Shown here: positions 25,639 to 33,640 of the stretch, piece after piece
How the letters are laid out: each line of letters starts with the position of its first letter
Position numbering within the stretch: position 1 is the stretch's first letter
DNA from: CAUZIB01 sp963663925
GTDB lineage: Bacteria > Acidobacteriota > Vicinamibacteria > Vicinamibacterales > UBA8438
NCBI GenBank assembly: GCA_965237405.1
Contig: OZ250139.1
Coordinates: forward strand, 3,534,001 to 3,598,000
Length of the DNA stretch: 64,000 nucleotides
Direction: 5' to 3'
The notes under the pieces: model-generated
Told to the model about the DNA's origin: nothing
Database searches by the model: none
Seen by the model: the letters and a program-made list of their open reading frames with translations, nothing else
Translations under genes and position numbers: made by a program

Positions 25639-27963
25639 ATGCGCCGGGTGACTAGCACCGTATTTCGACATCGTCTGTCGCCAGCCCCGTACCTCTGGCT
25701 CGCAGCTGCAGGGTTTTCCGTAAATGTGGCCTGCACAGTGTGGAGCGGTAACTCGGGTAGTGATCCGCGTCTAAAGCGCGGAACAGGAGAGACCGGTGTG
25801 GCATATATCGACAGTACAACCTGTGCCGAGTGTCACGAGATGGAACATGAAGCTTGGTCCGGTTCCCACCACGACCTCTCCATGCAGGAGGCCACATCCC
25901 AGACGGTCCTTGGCAACTTCGACAATGCAACATTCACGCACTTCGGCGTGACATCCCGGTTCTTCACGCGGGACGGCCACTTCTTTGTCAACACCGAGGG
26001 ACCAGATGGCAAGCTCGCCGAGTTTGAGCTCATCTACACGTTCGGGGTTGAACCGCTGCAGCAGTATTTGGCGCTGTTTCCGGGTGGTCGTCTTCAGAGC
26101 CTAACGATCGCGTGGGACACGGAACGGGGCGAGTGGTTTCATCTCTATCCTCACGAGCGGATCCTGCCCGATGATCCATTGCACTGGACCGGTCGTTACC
26201 AGAACTGGAACGCCATGTGCGCGGAATGTCATTCGACCAATCTACGTAAGAACTATGACCCCGACACCGAAATGTATCGGACGGTCTGGGACAAGATTGA
26301 TGTCGGCTGCCAAGCGTGTCACGGTCCAGGCGAGGCGCATGTCGAGTGGGCCCGTTCGGTAAATGCCCATCGGAAGACCGACGCGGCCGCTGCCGGTTTG
26401 GTTGTCGACCTCGCTTCGGCCAACGCCCTGAACGAGATCGAGTCGTGCGCAGGCTGCCACTCACGTCGGCAGCGAATCAACCACATCGACCGGCACGCGC
26501 GGCCACTTCTTGACGACTTCCGACCATCAACGCTCCAAGATGGGCTCTATCACGCGGATGGCCAGATTCAAGATGAGGTCTATGTCTGGGGATCATTCGC
26601 GCAAAGCAAGATGTACGAAGCTGGGGTCAGGTGTTCGAACTGTCATGACCCACACGGGTTGGAATTGGCGGTCGAGGGTAACGCGGTATGTGTGCAGTGC
26701 CACCGTAAGACGCCGGTAGGTAATTTTCCGACACTCAAGTTGCGGAACTACGACACGCCTGAGCACCATTTCCACGCCACCGGTTCAGAGGGCTCGCAGT
26801 GCGTGAACTGTCACATGCCAGCGAAAGTGTACATGGTCGTCGACCCGCGTCGCGACCACAGTATCCGAATTCCCCGCCCAGATATCTCCGCCCGGCTTGG
26901 CACACCGAATGCTTGCACCATGTGCCACGCGAATCAGGAAGCCAAATGGGCGGCCGACAGAGTTGAGGACTGGTGGGGAGCACCCGAAACTACACATTTT
27001 GCTGGAGTGTTCGCTGACGCGCGCGCTGGAAACCCCGCGACCGAAAAGCCGCTTATCGAACTCGTCGCCGACCCGGCTCAACCGGCCATCGTTCGGGCTA
27101 CCGCACTTGAACACCTACGCCAGTACGGTCCCCTCGCGCTCAAGGCGATTGCCGCGGCGACCGTGGACGAGGACCCGCTCGTCAGGGCGGTGGCCGCCGG
27201 CAGCCTTGAGCGCCTTCCGCCAAACCAGCGTATCGCGATCGTCACGCCACTACTTGATGACCTCGTTCGCGCGGTTCGTATCGAGGCCGCTCGGGTGTTG
27301 ACATCCATCTCACTCGCCGATTTCACTGAGCGCCAGGCCGAACTCCTCGAAGGGGCGTTGTCAGAGTTCGTCGATGCAGAGATGGTTTCGGCCGATCTGC
27401 CGACGGCCCACCTGAACTTGGGCGTCCTTCAAGTACGCGCTGGTCACCTTGAGGAGGCCGAGCGCGAATATCTGAATGCCCTTCACCTTGATCCAGGCTT
27501 TGTCCCCGTTCGGTTCAACCTCGCCAACCTGTATAACGAACAGGGGCGAAACGACGAGGCAGAAACCATCCTCTACGAAGGGATCAAGTTGGCACCGGAG
27601 GAAGGCGAGCTTCATTATTCGCTCGCACTGCTCTTGGCCGAAGAGAGTCGTCTGAAAGAAGCGGCGACCAGCCTTCAAAGAGCCGTCGAACTGATTCCGC
27701 GCGCGCGCGTCCGCTACAACTACGGCCTCGTCTTAAATAGGCTCGGCCGCCATGATGAAGCTGAGGCAGCGTTGGTCTTGGCGAACGAGGGCGACCCGAG
27801 CGATCCAGACGTGCTTGTCGCACTTGTGCGGCTCCTTATGAACCGAGGCAACCTTGATCGCGCCCTCGAATACGCGCACTCCTTACTCCGCCTGAATCCA
27901 ACGGCATCAGGTCCTCAACAACTCATCAACGAGATTCAGCTCCGTCAACTCAGGCAGCCGTAG
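25639..27963 (+). CDS. Octahaem cytochrome c fused to HEAT and TPR repeats
   Basis: After a hydrophobic signal or anchor (LSPAPYLWLAAAGFSVNVACTV) eight CxxCH sites follow: CAECH (residue 62), CAECH, CQACH, CAGCH, CSNCH, CVQCH, CVNCH and CTMCH. Then comes a HEAT-like stretch (VRATALEHLRQYGPLALKAIAAATVDEDPLVRAVAAGSLE) and several TPRs (AHLNLGVLQVRAGHLEEAEREYLNALHLDPG, VRFNLANLYNEQGRNDEAETIL). The haem half aligns with the cytochrome at 23038. Such fusions look like scaffolded periplasmic redox proteins that dock partners by TPRs. The start is set at 25639; the frame is open 52 codons further but those look non-coding. Confidence 0.85.
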   Translation: MRRVTSTVFRHRLSPAPYLWLAAAGFSVNVACTVWSGNSGSDPRLKRGTGETGVAYIDSTTCAECHEMEHEAWSGSHHDLSMQEATSQTVLGNFDNATFTHFGVTSRFFTRDGHFFVNTEGPDGKLAEFELIYTFGVEPLQQYLALFPGGRLQSLTIAWDTERGEWFHLYPHERILPDDPLHWTGRYQNWNAMCAECHSTNLRKNYDPDTEMYRTVWDKIDVGCQACHGPGEAHVEWARSVNAHRKTDAAAAGLVVDLASANALNEIESCAGCHSRRQRINHIDRHARPLLDDFRPSTLQDGLYHADGQIQDEVYVWGSFAQSKMYEAGVRCSNCHDPHGLELAVEGNAVCVQCHRKTPVGNFPTLKLRNYDTPEHHFHATGSEGSQCVNCHMPAKVYMVVDPRRDHSIRIPRPDISARLGTPNACTMCHANQEAKWAADRVEDWWGAPETTHFAGVFADARAGNPATEKPLIELVADPAQPAIVRATALEHLRQYGPLALKAIAAATVDEDPLVRAVAAGSLERLPPNQRIAIVTPLLDDLVRAVRIEAARVLTSISLADFTERQAELLEGALSEFVDAEMVSADLPTAHLNLGVLQVRAGHLEEAEREYLNALHLDPGFVPVRFNLANLYNEQGRNDEAETILYEGIKLAPEEGELHYSLALLLAEESRLKEAATSLQRAVELIPRARVRYNYGLVLNRLGRHDEAEAALVLANEGDPSDPDVLVALVRLLMNRGNLDRALEYAHSLLRLNPTASGPQQLINEIQLRQLRQP

Positions 27964-28066
27964 GCGTTCAATCCTACCGGCGGATGCTTCCGGCACAGCC
28001 TACTGACACAAACTTTCGTTTCACTGGCCGTTGGGAGCTTTTCTTTAAGGAGTTTCTTCAGGGGTG

Positions 28067-28984
28067 CTACTTCTGCTCTTCGTGGGAGTGAATTCGCCTT
28101 TCGCCGGACGCTACCGCCATCCTGCCGGCTGCCAGCCGGTGCTCGTTGGTAACCCCCTCGGAACAGGCTTCTTCGAAAAACTCATAACTGTCTTGCTTGA
28201 TTCGGCCTATGGTGAACGCAATCTTCCACGGTCTCGTAAACACAGTTGGGTCTTCGAGGGTAGCTTCGTAGCTAATGGTGTCAGCGTCGACCAACGTCCA
28301 ACGTTCAACGACACGCAAGTCTTCGCTGTAGAAGCTGCCATGAGAGTCCAACCAGATCTGGTCGTTGAAGTTGGTCACGTCAACAACCAGTGTGTCTTGC
28401 TCCCAATGACCGCGTGAATCACCGTTGTACATATGGATGTCTTCGCCAACGTGGCGCCCACCGTCCGTCGGGATCACACGGTAGGCATGTGCCCACTCGT
28501 AGAGAATCACAACGTATCCAGGGTTCTGAAGGATCTGCAAGTCTCCGCGGTAGTTGCTACGCGGTGCACCGAGTAGCAGGCAACGGTCTTCTGGATCGAT
28601 ATGCTGCAGTTTGGTCGGGGTCTCCATGTCGTAGAGATGTTCGGTCCGTTGCGCGGCCGCCCACGCCTGGTACGGAATCCATCCGTCGGGTGGATCGACG
28701 ATCAGTGGCTCCCTCAGGCCGAGCCTGTCGGCACCCCGCTTCTGCATCTTGGCGTGGATCGGGTCACAGCATCCCTCTTCGATGCTATGTGATGCGTTGG
28801 CGGGCCCGCCATCCCAGTACCCCTGCATGTCCGGATGGCCACCTAGCGTGCGGAGTAGATTTACGGGTGTCGACTCTGACGCTGAAACCTGGGCGGCCAC
28901 TGGTGTCGCCAGCAGGACGAGTGCGACAACGGCTGTCATTGCCGAGATCCTCAACCTCAATGACCCGATCAACCAGCCGTACAT
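28067..28984 (-). CDS. Secreted 'GHPDMQGYW' family protein
   Basis: This is one of three related secreted proteins in the window. Shared motifs are GHPDMQGYW near the N-terminus, PEDRCLLLGAPRSN, VVILYEWAHAYRVIPTDGG, DSRGHWEQDTLVVDVTNFND and LRVVERWTLVDADTISYEATLEDPTVFTRPWKI. The same order is seen in 29016-31020 and 32594-33640. No enzymatic function is assigned to this family that I can name. The start at 28984 has a GAGGAGA site six bases upstream and gives a signal peptide (SLRLRISAMTAVVALVLLATPVAAQ). It follows the IS30-broken paralogue and the DUF6152 gene in one leftward row. Confidence 0.72.
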   Translation of the reverse strand: MYGWLIGSLRLRISAMTAVVALVLLATPVAAQVSASESTPVNLLRTLGGHPDMQGYWDGGPANASHSIEEGCCDPIHAKMQKRGADRLGLREPLIVDPPDGWIPYQAWAAAQRTEHLYDMETPTKLQHIDPEDRCLLLGAPRSNYRGDLQILQNPGYVVILYEWAHAYRVIPTDGGRHVGEDIHMYNGDSRGHWEQDTLVVDVTNFNDQIWLDSHGSFYSEDLRVVERWTLVDADTISYEATLEDPTVFTRPWKIAFTIGRIKQDSYEFFEEACSEGVTNEHRLAAGRMAVASGERRIHSHEEQK

Positions 28985-29262
28985 GGCGATCTCCTCGCAC
29001 ATAGCGACCCTCACGTTACCGGACCCCCTCGTTATCACGCTCAGCGTAGGCGTAGCACTCGTATTCCAGTAGTTGAATACGTACTTCCTGACGGCGATAC
29101 AGTGGCATGCTCATCTGCCAAGACCGAGTAAACACCTTCGGGTCCTCAATCGTAACTTCGTAGTTCATGTGGTCGGGACCGGTCGGCGTGTAGCGTTCAA
29201 CGACGTGCAAGGCTTCGCTATGAAAATTCCCCGCCCGATCAAACCAGGTCTGGTCATTGAAG

Positions 29263-30499
29263 GGCGATCTCACATGGTCAACGCAACAACTTAGCTAAAT
29301 TTTCAGATGGTTTCATCCAGCCGAGAGTTTGTCGAGGCCGGTCGTTGAGCACGTGTGCGACCCGGTTCAGGTGCCGCTGGCTATGGACTGACAAGTCGCT
29401 TCCTCGTGGGAAGTACTGACGCAGCAGACCGTTCGTATTTTCGTTACTGCCGCGTTGCCACGGGCTTGACGGATCACAGAAGTAGACGTGGACGCCAGTC
29501 GCAATGCTGAATTGGCGGTGCCGAGCCATTTCCTTGCCGCGGTCCCACGTGAGGGACACCGCGAGATGCTGCGGCAGCGTTCTGATCTTCTTCGCGATGA
29601 GCGCGCACACATGGTGACTGGTCTTATTGCGGCCGACGGCCAGTAACATCACGTAGCGAGTCTGACGCTCGACCAACGTTGCGATCGCCGACTGGCCCCG
29701 GGCACCCAGCATCAGATCGCCTTCCCAATGACCAGGCACCGCACGGTCTTCAATCTCAGCCGGTCGATCCGCGATGAGAACCATATCTTTGATGTAGCCC
29801 CCTGGATCTTTGCGCCCATGCGGGCGACGACGGGTACGCCCAGAACGCAGACACGCGGTGAGCTCTTTGCGCAACGCCCCCCTGGCCTGGACGAACAGCG
29901 AGCGATAGATGGTTTCGTGGGACACGCGCATCTCGGGATCGTCCGGGTAGTCAACGGTCAGTCTCGCACTGATTTGTTGAGGAGACCACTGCGCGTTCAA
30001 CATCGATTCCACCTGGGTGCGGAGCCGAGGACATTGGCGGAATTTCGTGGCTTTCGGTCGTCGCGCTCTCTTGTAGGCCGCCTCGTCCGCGCGACACGCC
30101 CGATACCGGCAGGGGCCGCTATTGCCGTTGACCTCGCGACAGATGGTGGACGGTGCCCGTCCAAGGCGTCGTGCGATCGCCCGATACGATGCGCCGCTTC
30201 CCAATCCTCTCGAGACTTCCTCGCGCTCAGCCAATGACAGGTGCCGCTTCGAACGCGTCGGCTTCCGTGGTGGCATCCCGCCCACCGTGTTCAGCAGCCT
30301 CTGCATCGTCTTCGTCGAACACCTGACGGCCGCCGCCGCTTCTTCAAAACTGCGACCGTCACTGATGAGCCGACGTACAGTCAGTCGTTCTTCTCGCGTC
30401 AGCCGCACACCGCGAGTACGCGTTTCTGCCATCCCAACACCTCCACTGTTTCCTTACCACGTAGCGGTTCAAATGTTGCGATGACCACATGAGAGCGCC
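29263..30499 (-). mobile_element. IS30-family insertion sequence (1237 bp)
   Basis: The ends are imperfect inverted repeats of about 26 bp beginning GGCG (left end GGCGATCTCACATGG..., right end as reverse complement GGCGCTCTCATGTGG...), differing at four positions. They are flanked by AAG at 29260-29262 and 30500-30502, a 3-bp target duplication. The transposase fills most of it. The host gene is split, with frame restored on removal. Intact ends and an intact transposase suggest a recent insertion. Confidence 0.9.
29278..30432 (-). CDS. IS30-family transposase
   Basis: The 384-aa DDE transposase has the IS30 layout: two N-terminal HTH segments (LSLAEREEVSRGLGSGASYRAIARRLGRAPSTICREV), then the catalytic core with GHWEGDLM (first Asp), LTWDRGKEMARH (second Asp) and SPWQRGSNENTNGLLRQYFP (Glu). 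It ends LNDRPRQTLGWMKPSE as in the family. It looks complete. Its stop is only 15 bp from the left end of the element. Confidence 0.95.
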   Translation of the reverse strand: MAETRTRGVRLTREERLTVRRLISDGRSFEEAAAAVRCSTKTMQRLLNTVGGMPPRKPTRSKRHLSLAEREEVSRGLGSGASYRAIARRLGRAPSTICREVNGNSGPCRYRACRADEAAYKRARRPKATKFRQCPRLRTQVESMLNAQWSPQQISARLTVDYPDDPEMRVSHETIYRSLFVQARGALRKELTACLRSGRTRRRPHGRKDPGGYIKDMVLIADRPAEIEDRAVPGHWEGDLMLGARGQSAIATLVERQTRYVMLLAVGRNKTSHHVCALIAKKIRTLPQHLAVSLTWDRGKEMARHRQFSIATGVHVYFCDPSSPWQRGSNENTNGLLRQYFPRGSDLSVHSQRHLNRVAHVLNDRPRQTLGWMKPSENLAKLLR

Positions 30500-31063
30500 A
30501 AGTGAACCACGTCGACGACCAGCGTATCCCCCTCCCAACGACCGCGTGAGTCCCCCATCCAAGAATCGATATGGCCTTCCGGGTGTGAGCTGCCATCGGT
30601 GTAGATCGTGCGCGTGACATGGGCGTACTCGTAGAGGATAAGGACATGATCGCGAAACTGAAGAATCTGGAACGGATAGGGCATGTATGTGACCCGGGGC
30701 ACCCCAGGCATGTAGCACTTGGTTTCTGGATCGGCGGTCGCGCGGTCCTCGAAGTTCTGCTGCCGCTGCACCAATGCCCAGGACTGGTAGGGAATCTCGG
30801 TTCCCTCGACAACCCCCTGTCCCGCCGGCACCCCCAATTGCGCCGAATGGTCCTGGATGTCCCACGCGGCCGTGTTGAGCGCTTGCCAAACGCCCTGCAG
30901 GTCAGGTTGGCCGTCAGCCGTGCGGGATGGGCTATAGGTTTCGGAGACGACCTGGGTCTGACCTGCGGCCAGTGTCGTCACGAGCACGAGCATCACCGCG
31001 ACAAAAATGCGAGGCATCATCGCCCCACTGAACCAAGTTCTCACCCGAACACCAGTATCAAAC

Positions 31064-31489
31064 CTAACGCTTCGGTACCGGGGCCCCGGTGCCCGACGAC
31101 CCGGCGAAGAAGTTCCGACCATCGAGAAATTTGACGGTGATACCGTTGGCAGTTGGTGTTCCGTCCAGGGTCCGATAGCCTTCGACGATGATTGCAAGTC
31201 CAGGGGGAAAGTCACTCTTCCTGAGGCCCCGCCTCAACAACGCCGTCGGGCTACCTGTTTCGACCGCCCAACTCACCGCGTTGCCGTCTGGGTCTTTGAC
31301 GTCAAGATGAATCCACCCGTGTGGATTCACCCACTCCATCTTCGTGAGCGTTCCCTGTAACGTGACAGGCTGATTGATGTCGAATTCCGCCGAAAACGAG
31401 TGGTGCGCAACTAACGGTACCGCACTCAGCAACAGACCGAGACCGACAACGCCAATGGCTACCCTTTTCACCGGTTTACCTCCTGCCAT
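31064..31489 (-). CDS. DUF6152 secreted protein
   Basis: The 141-aa product has a signal peptide (KRVAIGVVGLGLLLSAVPLVA) and the DUF6152 pattern AHHSFSAEFDINQPVTLQGTLTKMEWVNPHGWIHLDVKD followed by GTPTANGITVKFLDGRNFF. The domain function is unknown; an OB-like or immunoglobulin-like fold on the cell surface is plausible. DUF6152 genes commonly sit beside genes of the 'PDLQG' family, and here it is immediately upstream of one, 43 bp from its start. Confidence 0.8.
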   Translation of the reverse strand: MAGGKPVKRVAIGVVGLGLLLSAVPLVAHHSFSAEFDINQPVTLQGTLTKMEWVNPHGWIHLDVKDPDGNAVSWAVETGSPTALLRRGLRKSDFPPGLAIIVEGYRTLDGTPTANGITVKFLDGRNFFAGSSGTGAPVPKR

Positions 31490-31521
31490 GCCAGGTCGCT
31501 CCGCACACTAGCTCCTGGAAG

Positions 31522-32301
31522 CTAGAACGCCGAATAGGGGCGGGGCGTCAACAGAGTCTTATGTATCTTCGATACCGTCTCCTGGTACTTCTCGACGGCC
31601 CTGAGCTTCTGCCAGTCCGGATGCGGCCCGAACTTGGCCCATGCTTCTTCGAGATGGTCTTCATCAGAGTACACCGTCATGTACGTGAGATTTGGCATCT
31701 TCGGACCGGAAAGCACGCGGCCCATGAACACCGGCTGAATGTCGCAATCGAGGAAGATCGGCACTTCGCCTGAATTGAACATTTCCACTTTGAGCGCACC
31801 CATCTTCTCAGAGTGGCTCTCATAACTGCGTAACTCGAACAGCCGCGCCTTGCCTTCCTCTTTTTGCTCTGGGACCTTTGCGCGAGGAAAAGCCTTGAAG
31901 GAAAGCATCAGCTCGGATTCAATCCGTGCGAAACGAGGCTCATCCTGTGGCGTATCGAAGTATTCCGCCGACGCTGATTGATAAGCCGAGTCGGCATCGA
32001 GCTCGCCCTGCATCGCCGAGAACTGCCCGATCGAAGAAAACGGGATCAGCACGTACACATTCGGAGCACCCTCCGGCACCTTGTCCGTAAAAACGCCTAC
32101 GGTCCCGATGCCCTGACGCTCAAGCGCCGGCAGTAGGCCCTTCTCTAGATACGCATCGACCTGCGGCAGCGCAGCCGCTGAGCTGAGTTGATAGGTGCGG
32201 AATTCGAGATACTGCTGTTCTTCGTCTTGAGCGGCTGACAGCCCTAAAGTGACCAACAGTACAACCGTAACGGCAGCAAGGATCGCGACACGTCGCTTCA
32301 T
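31522..32301 (-). CDS. Secreted NIPSNAP-domain protein
   Basis: The 259-aa product has a signal peptide (KRRVAILAAVTVVLLVTLGLSAA) and two NIPSNAP-type ferredoxin-like repeats, the first starting YLEFRTYQLSSAAALPQVDAYLEKGLLPALERQGI, the second ARLFELRSYESHSEKMGALKVEMFNSGEVPIF, ending LTYMTVYSDEDHLEEAWAKFGPHPDWQKL. These dimeric alpha-beta proteins lack a settled enzymatic role. It is 32 bp upstream of DUF6152 in the same direction and is divergent from 32594. Confidence 0.85.
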   Translation of the reverse strand: MKRRVAILAAVTVVLLVTLGLSAAQDEEQQYLEFRTYQLSSAAALPQVDAYLEKGLLPALERQGIGTVGVFTDKVPEGAPNVYVLIPFSSIGQFSAMQGELDADSAYQSASAEYFDTPQDEPRFARIESELMLSFKAFPRAKVPEQKEEGKARLFELRSYESHSEKMGALKVEMFNSGEVPIFLDCDIQPVFMGRVLSGPKMPNLTYMTVYSDEDHLEEAWAKFGPHPDWQKLRAVEKYQETVSKIHKTLLTPRPYSAF

Positions 32302-32593
32302 GGTGTTTCCTCTACTTGGTTATCAAATGTAAGCGTGTCAGTGAGATTACACTCGCTACTAGTTATGGTCAAAACGACACGGCTCAGTTCGTCGGACCAC
32401 TGAACGACCGCTCGGAGGTCAGCCCGACAAGCACTCGCGCAAAAAACATACAACATCACCGTAGCGCGACGAGTAGTGCTTGCAGGATCTGGGGCCGGAT
32501 CGTTCCTCTCATGCATTTGACCCACCCTTGTGAGTCCGTATGATCAGTGTGTTTAGCCCGATGAGGTCGGGCCGCCCGCTAGGAGAAGTAGGT

Positions 32594-33640
32594 ATGTCTC
32601 GGATTCAAACAATGGCTTTGGTCGGTATGCTCTCGATGATTCCTAGTAGCGTGCTCGCCCAGACCAGCGGCGGCGCTACGTCTGCACCGGTCACGGCCTG
32701 GGGACACCCTGACTTGCAGGGGGTCTGGGACTTCAGGACCATGACTCCCCTCCAGAGGCCTACGAGTCAGGTGGATAAACCGTTTCTGACCGAAGAGGAG
32801 GCGGTCGCCCTCGAAACCGGGATAAAGGCGCGACGCACCCGTCTCCTGGAGCCGAGCGAAGTGCGAACTGAGCCATTGCCCGCCGGCGGCGGTGGCCTCG
32901 CAGTTGGCGGCTACAACGATTTCTGGCTCGACTACGGCACCAATGTTATTGGCGACCGGCGAACGTCACTAATCATCGATCCACCCGATGGCCGCCTTCC
33001 CCCGCTGACGCCGAAGGGCGAAGCGCTCCACCAGGTAGGCTCCCTGTGGCAGGACCTGCCGATCGCACCGCCGGTTCGGGTGAGAAGTGCCGGCACCGGG
33101 GCTGACCACCCCGAGGATCGTGGGCTCGCGAAACGGTGCCTCGTCGGGTTCAACAACGGTCCGCCGATGATGCCGAGCGCTTACAACAACAACATGCAGC
33201 TGTTCCAGACGCCGGACACCGTCGTCATCCTTACCGAGATGGTGCACGACGTACGGATCATTCCGCTCGATGGGCGCCCCGACCTCTCCAAGAAGGTTCG
33301 CCTATGGTCTGGCAGCTCTAGGGGCCGCTGGGAGGGCGATACGCTCGTCGTCAAGACCGCCAACTTTACTGACAAGACGGGAAGCTTCGATCCATCAGCG
33401 ACGACCGCAATTGGAACGGGCGCGACGTTGCACCTCACGGAGCGCTTTCGGCGACTAGACGAGAACACGCTGCTCTACGAGTTCACGGTCGAGGACCAAA
33501 CCTACTTCACGAAGGTCTTCACAGCAGCGATTCCGATGCATCGCTCAGACGAGGAGATGTTCGAGTACGCGTGCCATGAGGGGAACTACGGCCTGCTGAA
33601 CATCCTGCGCGGCGCTCGCGCCGACGAACTCGACCGCTAG
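32594..33640 (+). CDS. Secreted 'GHPDLQGVW' family protein
   Basis: The third family member has a signal peptide (SRIQTMALVGMLSMIPSSVLAQ), AWGHPDLQGVWDFRTMTPLQRP, LIIDPPDGRLPPLTPKG, MVHDVRIIPLDGRPDL, SRGRWEGDTLVVKTANFTDKTG and EFTVEDQTYFTKVFTAAIPMHRS. The AGGAG site at 32581-32585 supports the ATG at 32594; an upstream ATG (32540) lacks one. Its stop TAG lies within the CTAG duplicated by the IS1182 insertion (33637-33640), so the protein end is unaffected. Function is unknown. Confidence 0.75.
   Translation: MSRIQTMALVGMLSMIPSSVLAQTSGGATSAPVTAWGHPDLQGVWDFRTMTPLQRPTSQVDKPFLTEEEAVALETGIKARRTRLLEPSEVRTEPLPAGGGGLAVGGYNDFWLDYGTNVIGDRRTSLIIDPPDGRLPPLTPKGEALHQVGSLWQDLPIAPPVRVRSAGTGADHPEDRGLAKRCLVGFNNGPPMMPSAYNNNMQLFQTPDTVVILTEMVHDVRIIPLDGRPDLSKKVRLWSGSSRGRWEGDTLVVKTANFTDKTGSFDPSATTAIGTGATLHLTERFRRLDENTLLYEFTVEDQTYFTKVFTAAIPMHRSDEEMFEYACHEGNYGLLNILRGARADELDR

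Larger units (their letters stand above)
29016..31020 (-). pseudogene. Secreted 'PDLQGVW' family gene split by IS30
   Basis: The N-terminal part (start MMPRIFVAVMLVLVTTLAAGQ, 31020) runs through GQPDLQGVW, PETKCYMPGVPRVTY, LYEYAHVTRTIYTDG and DSRGRWEGDTLVVDVVH. The C-terminal part (to 29016) continues with FNDQTWFDRAGNFHSEALHVVERYTP. Between them lies IS30 (29263-30499). Joining 31020-30500 to 29259-29016 gives 765 bp in frame, 254 aa, and restores VVDVVHFNDQTWFD, matching the intact paralogue at 28067 (DVTNFNDQIW). So the gene was whole before insertion. It is downstream of the DUF6152 gene. Confidence 0.88.
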
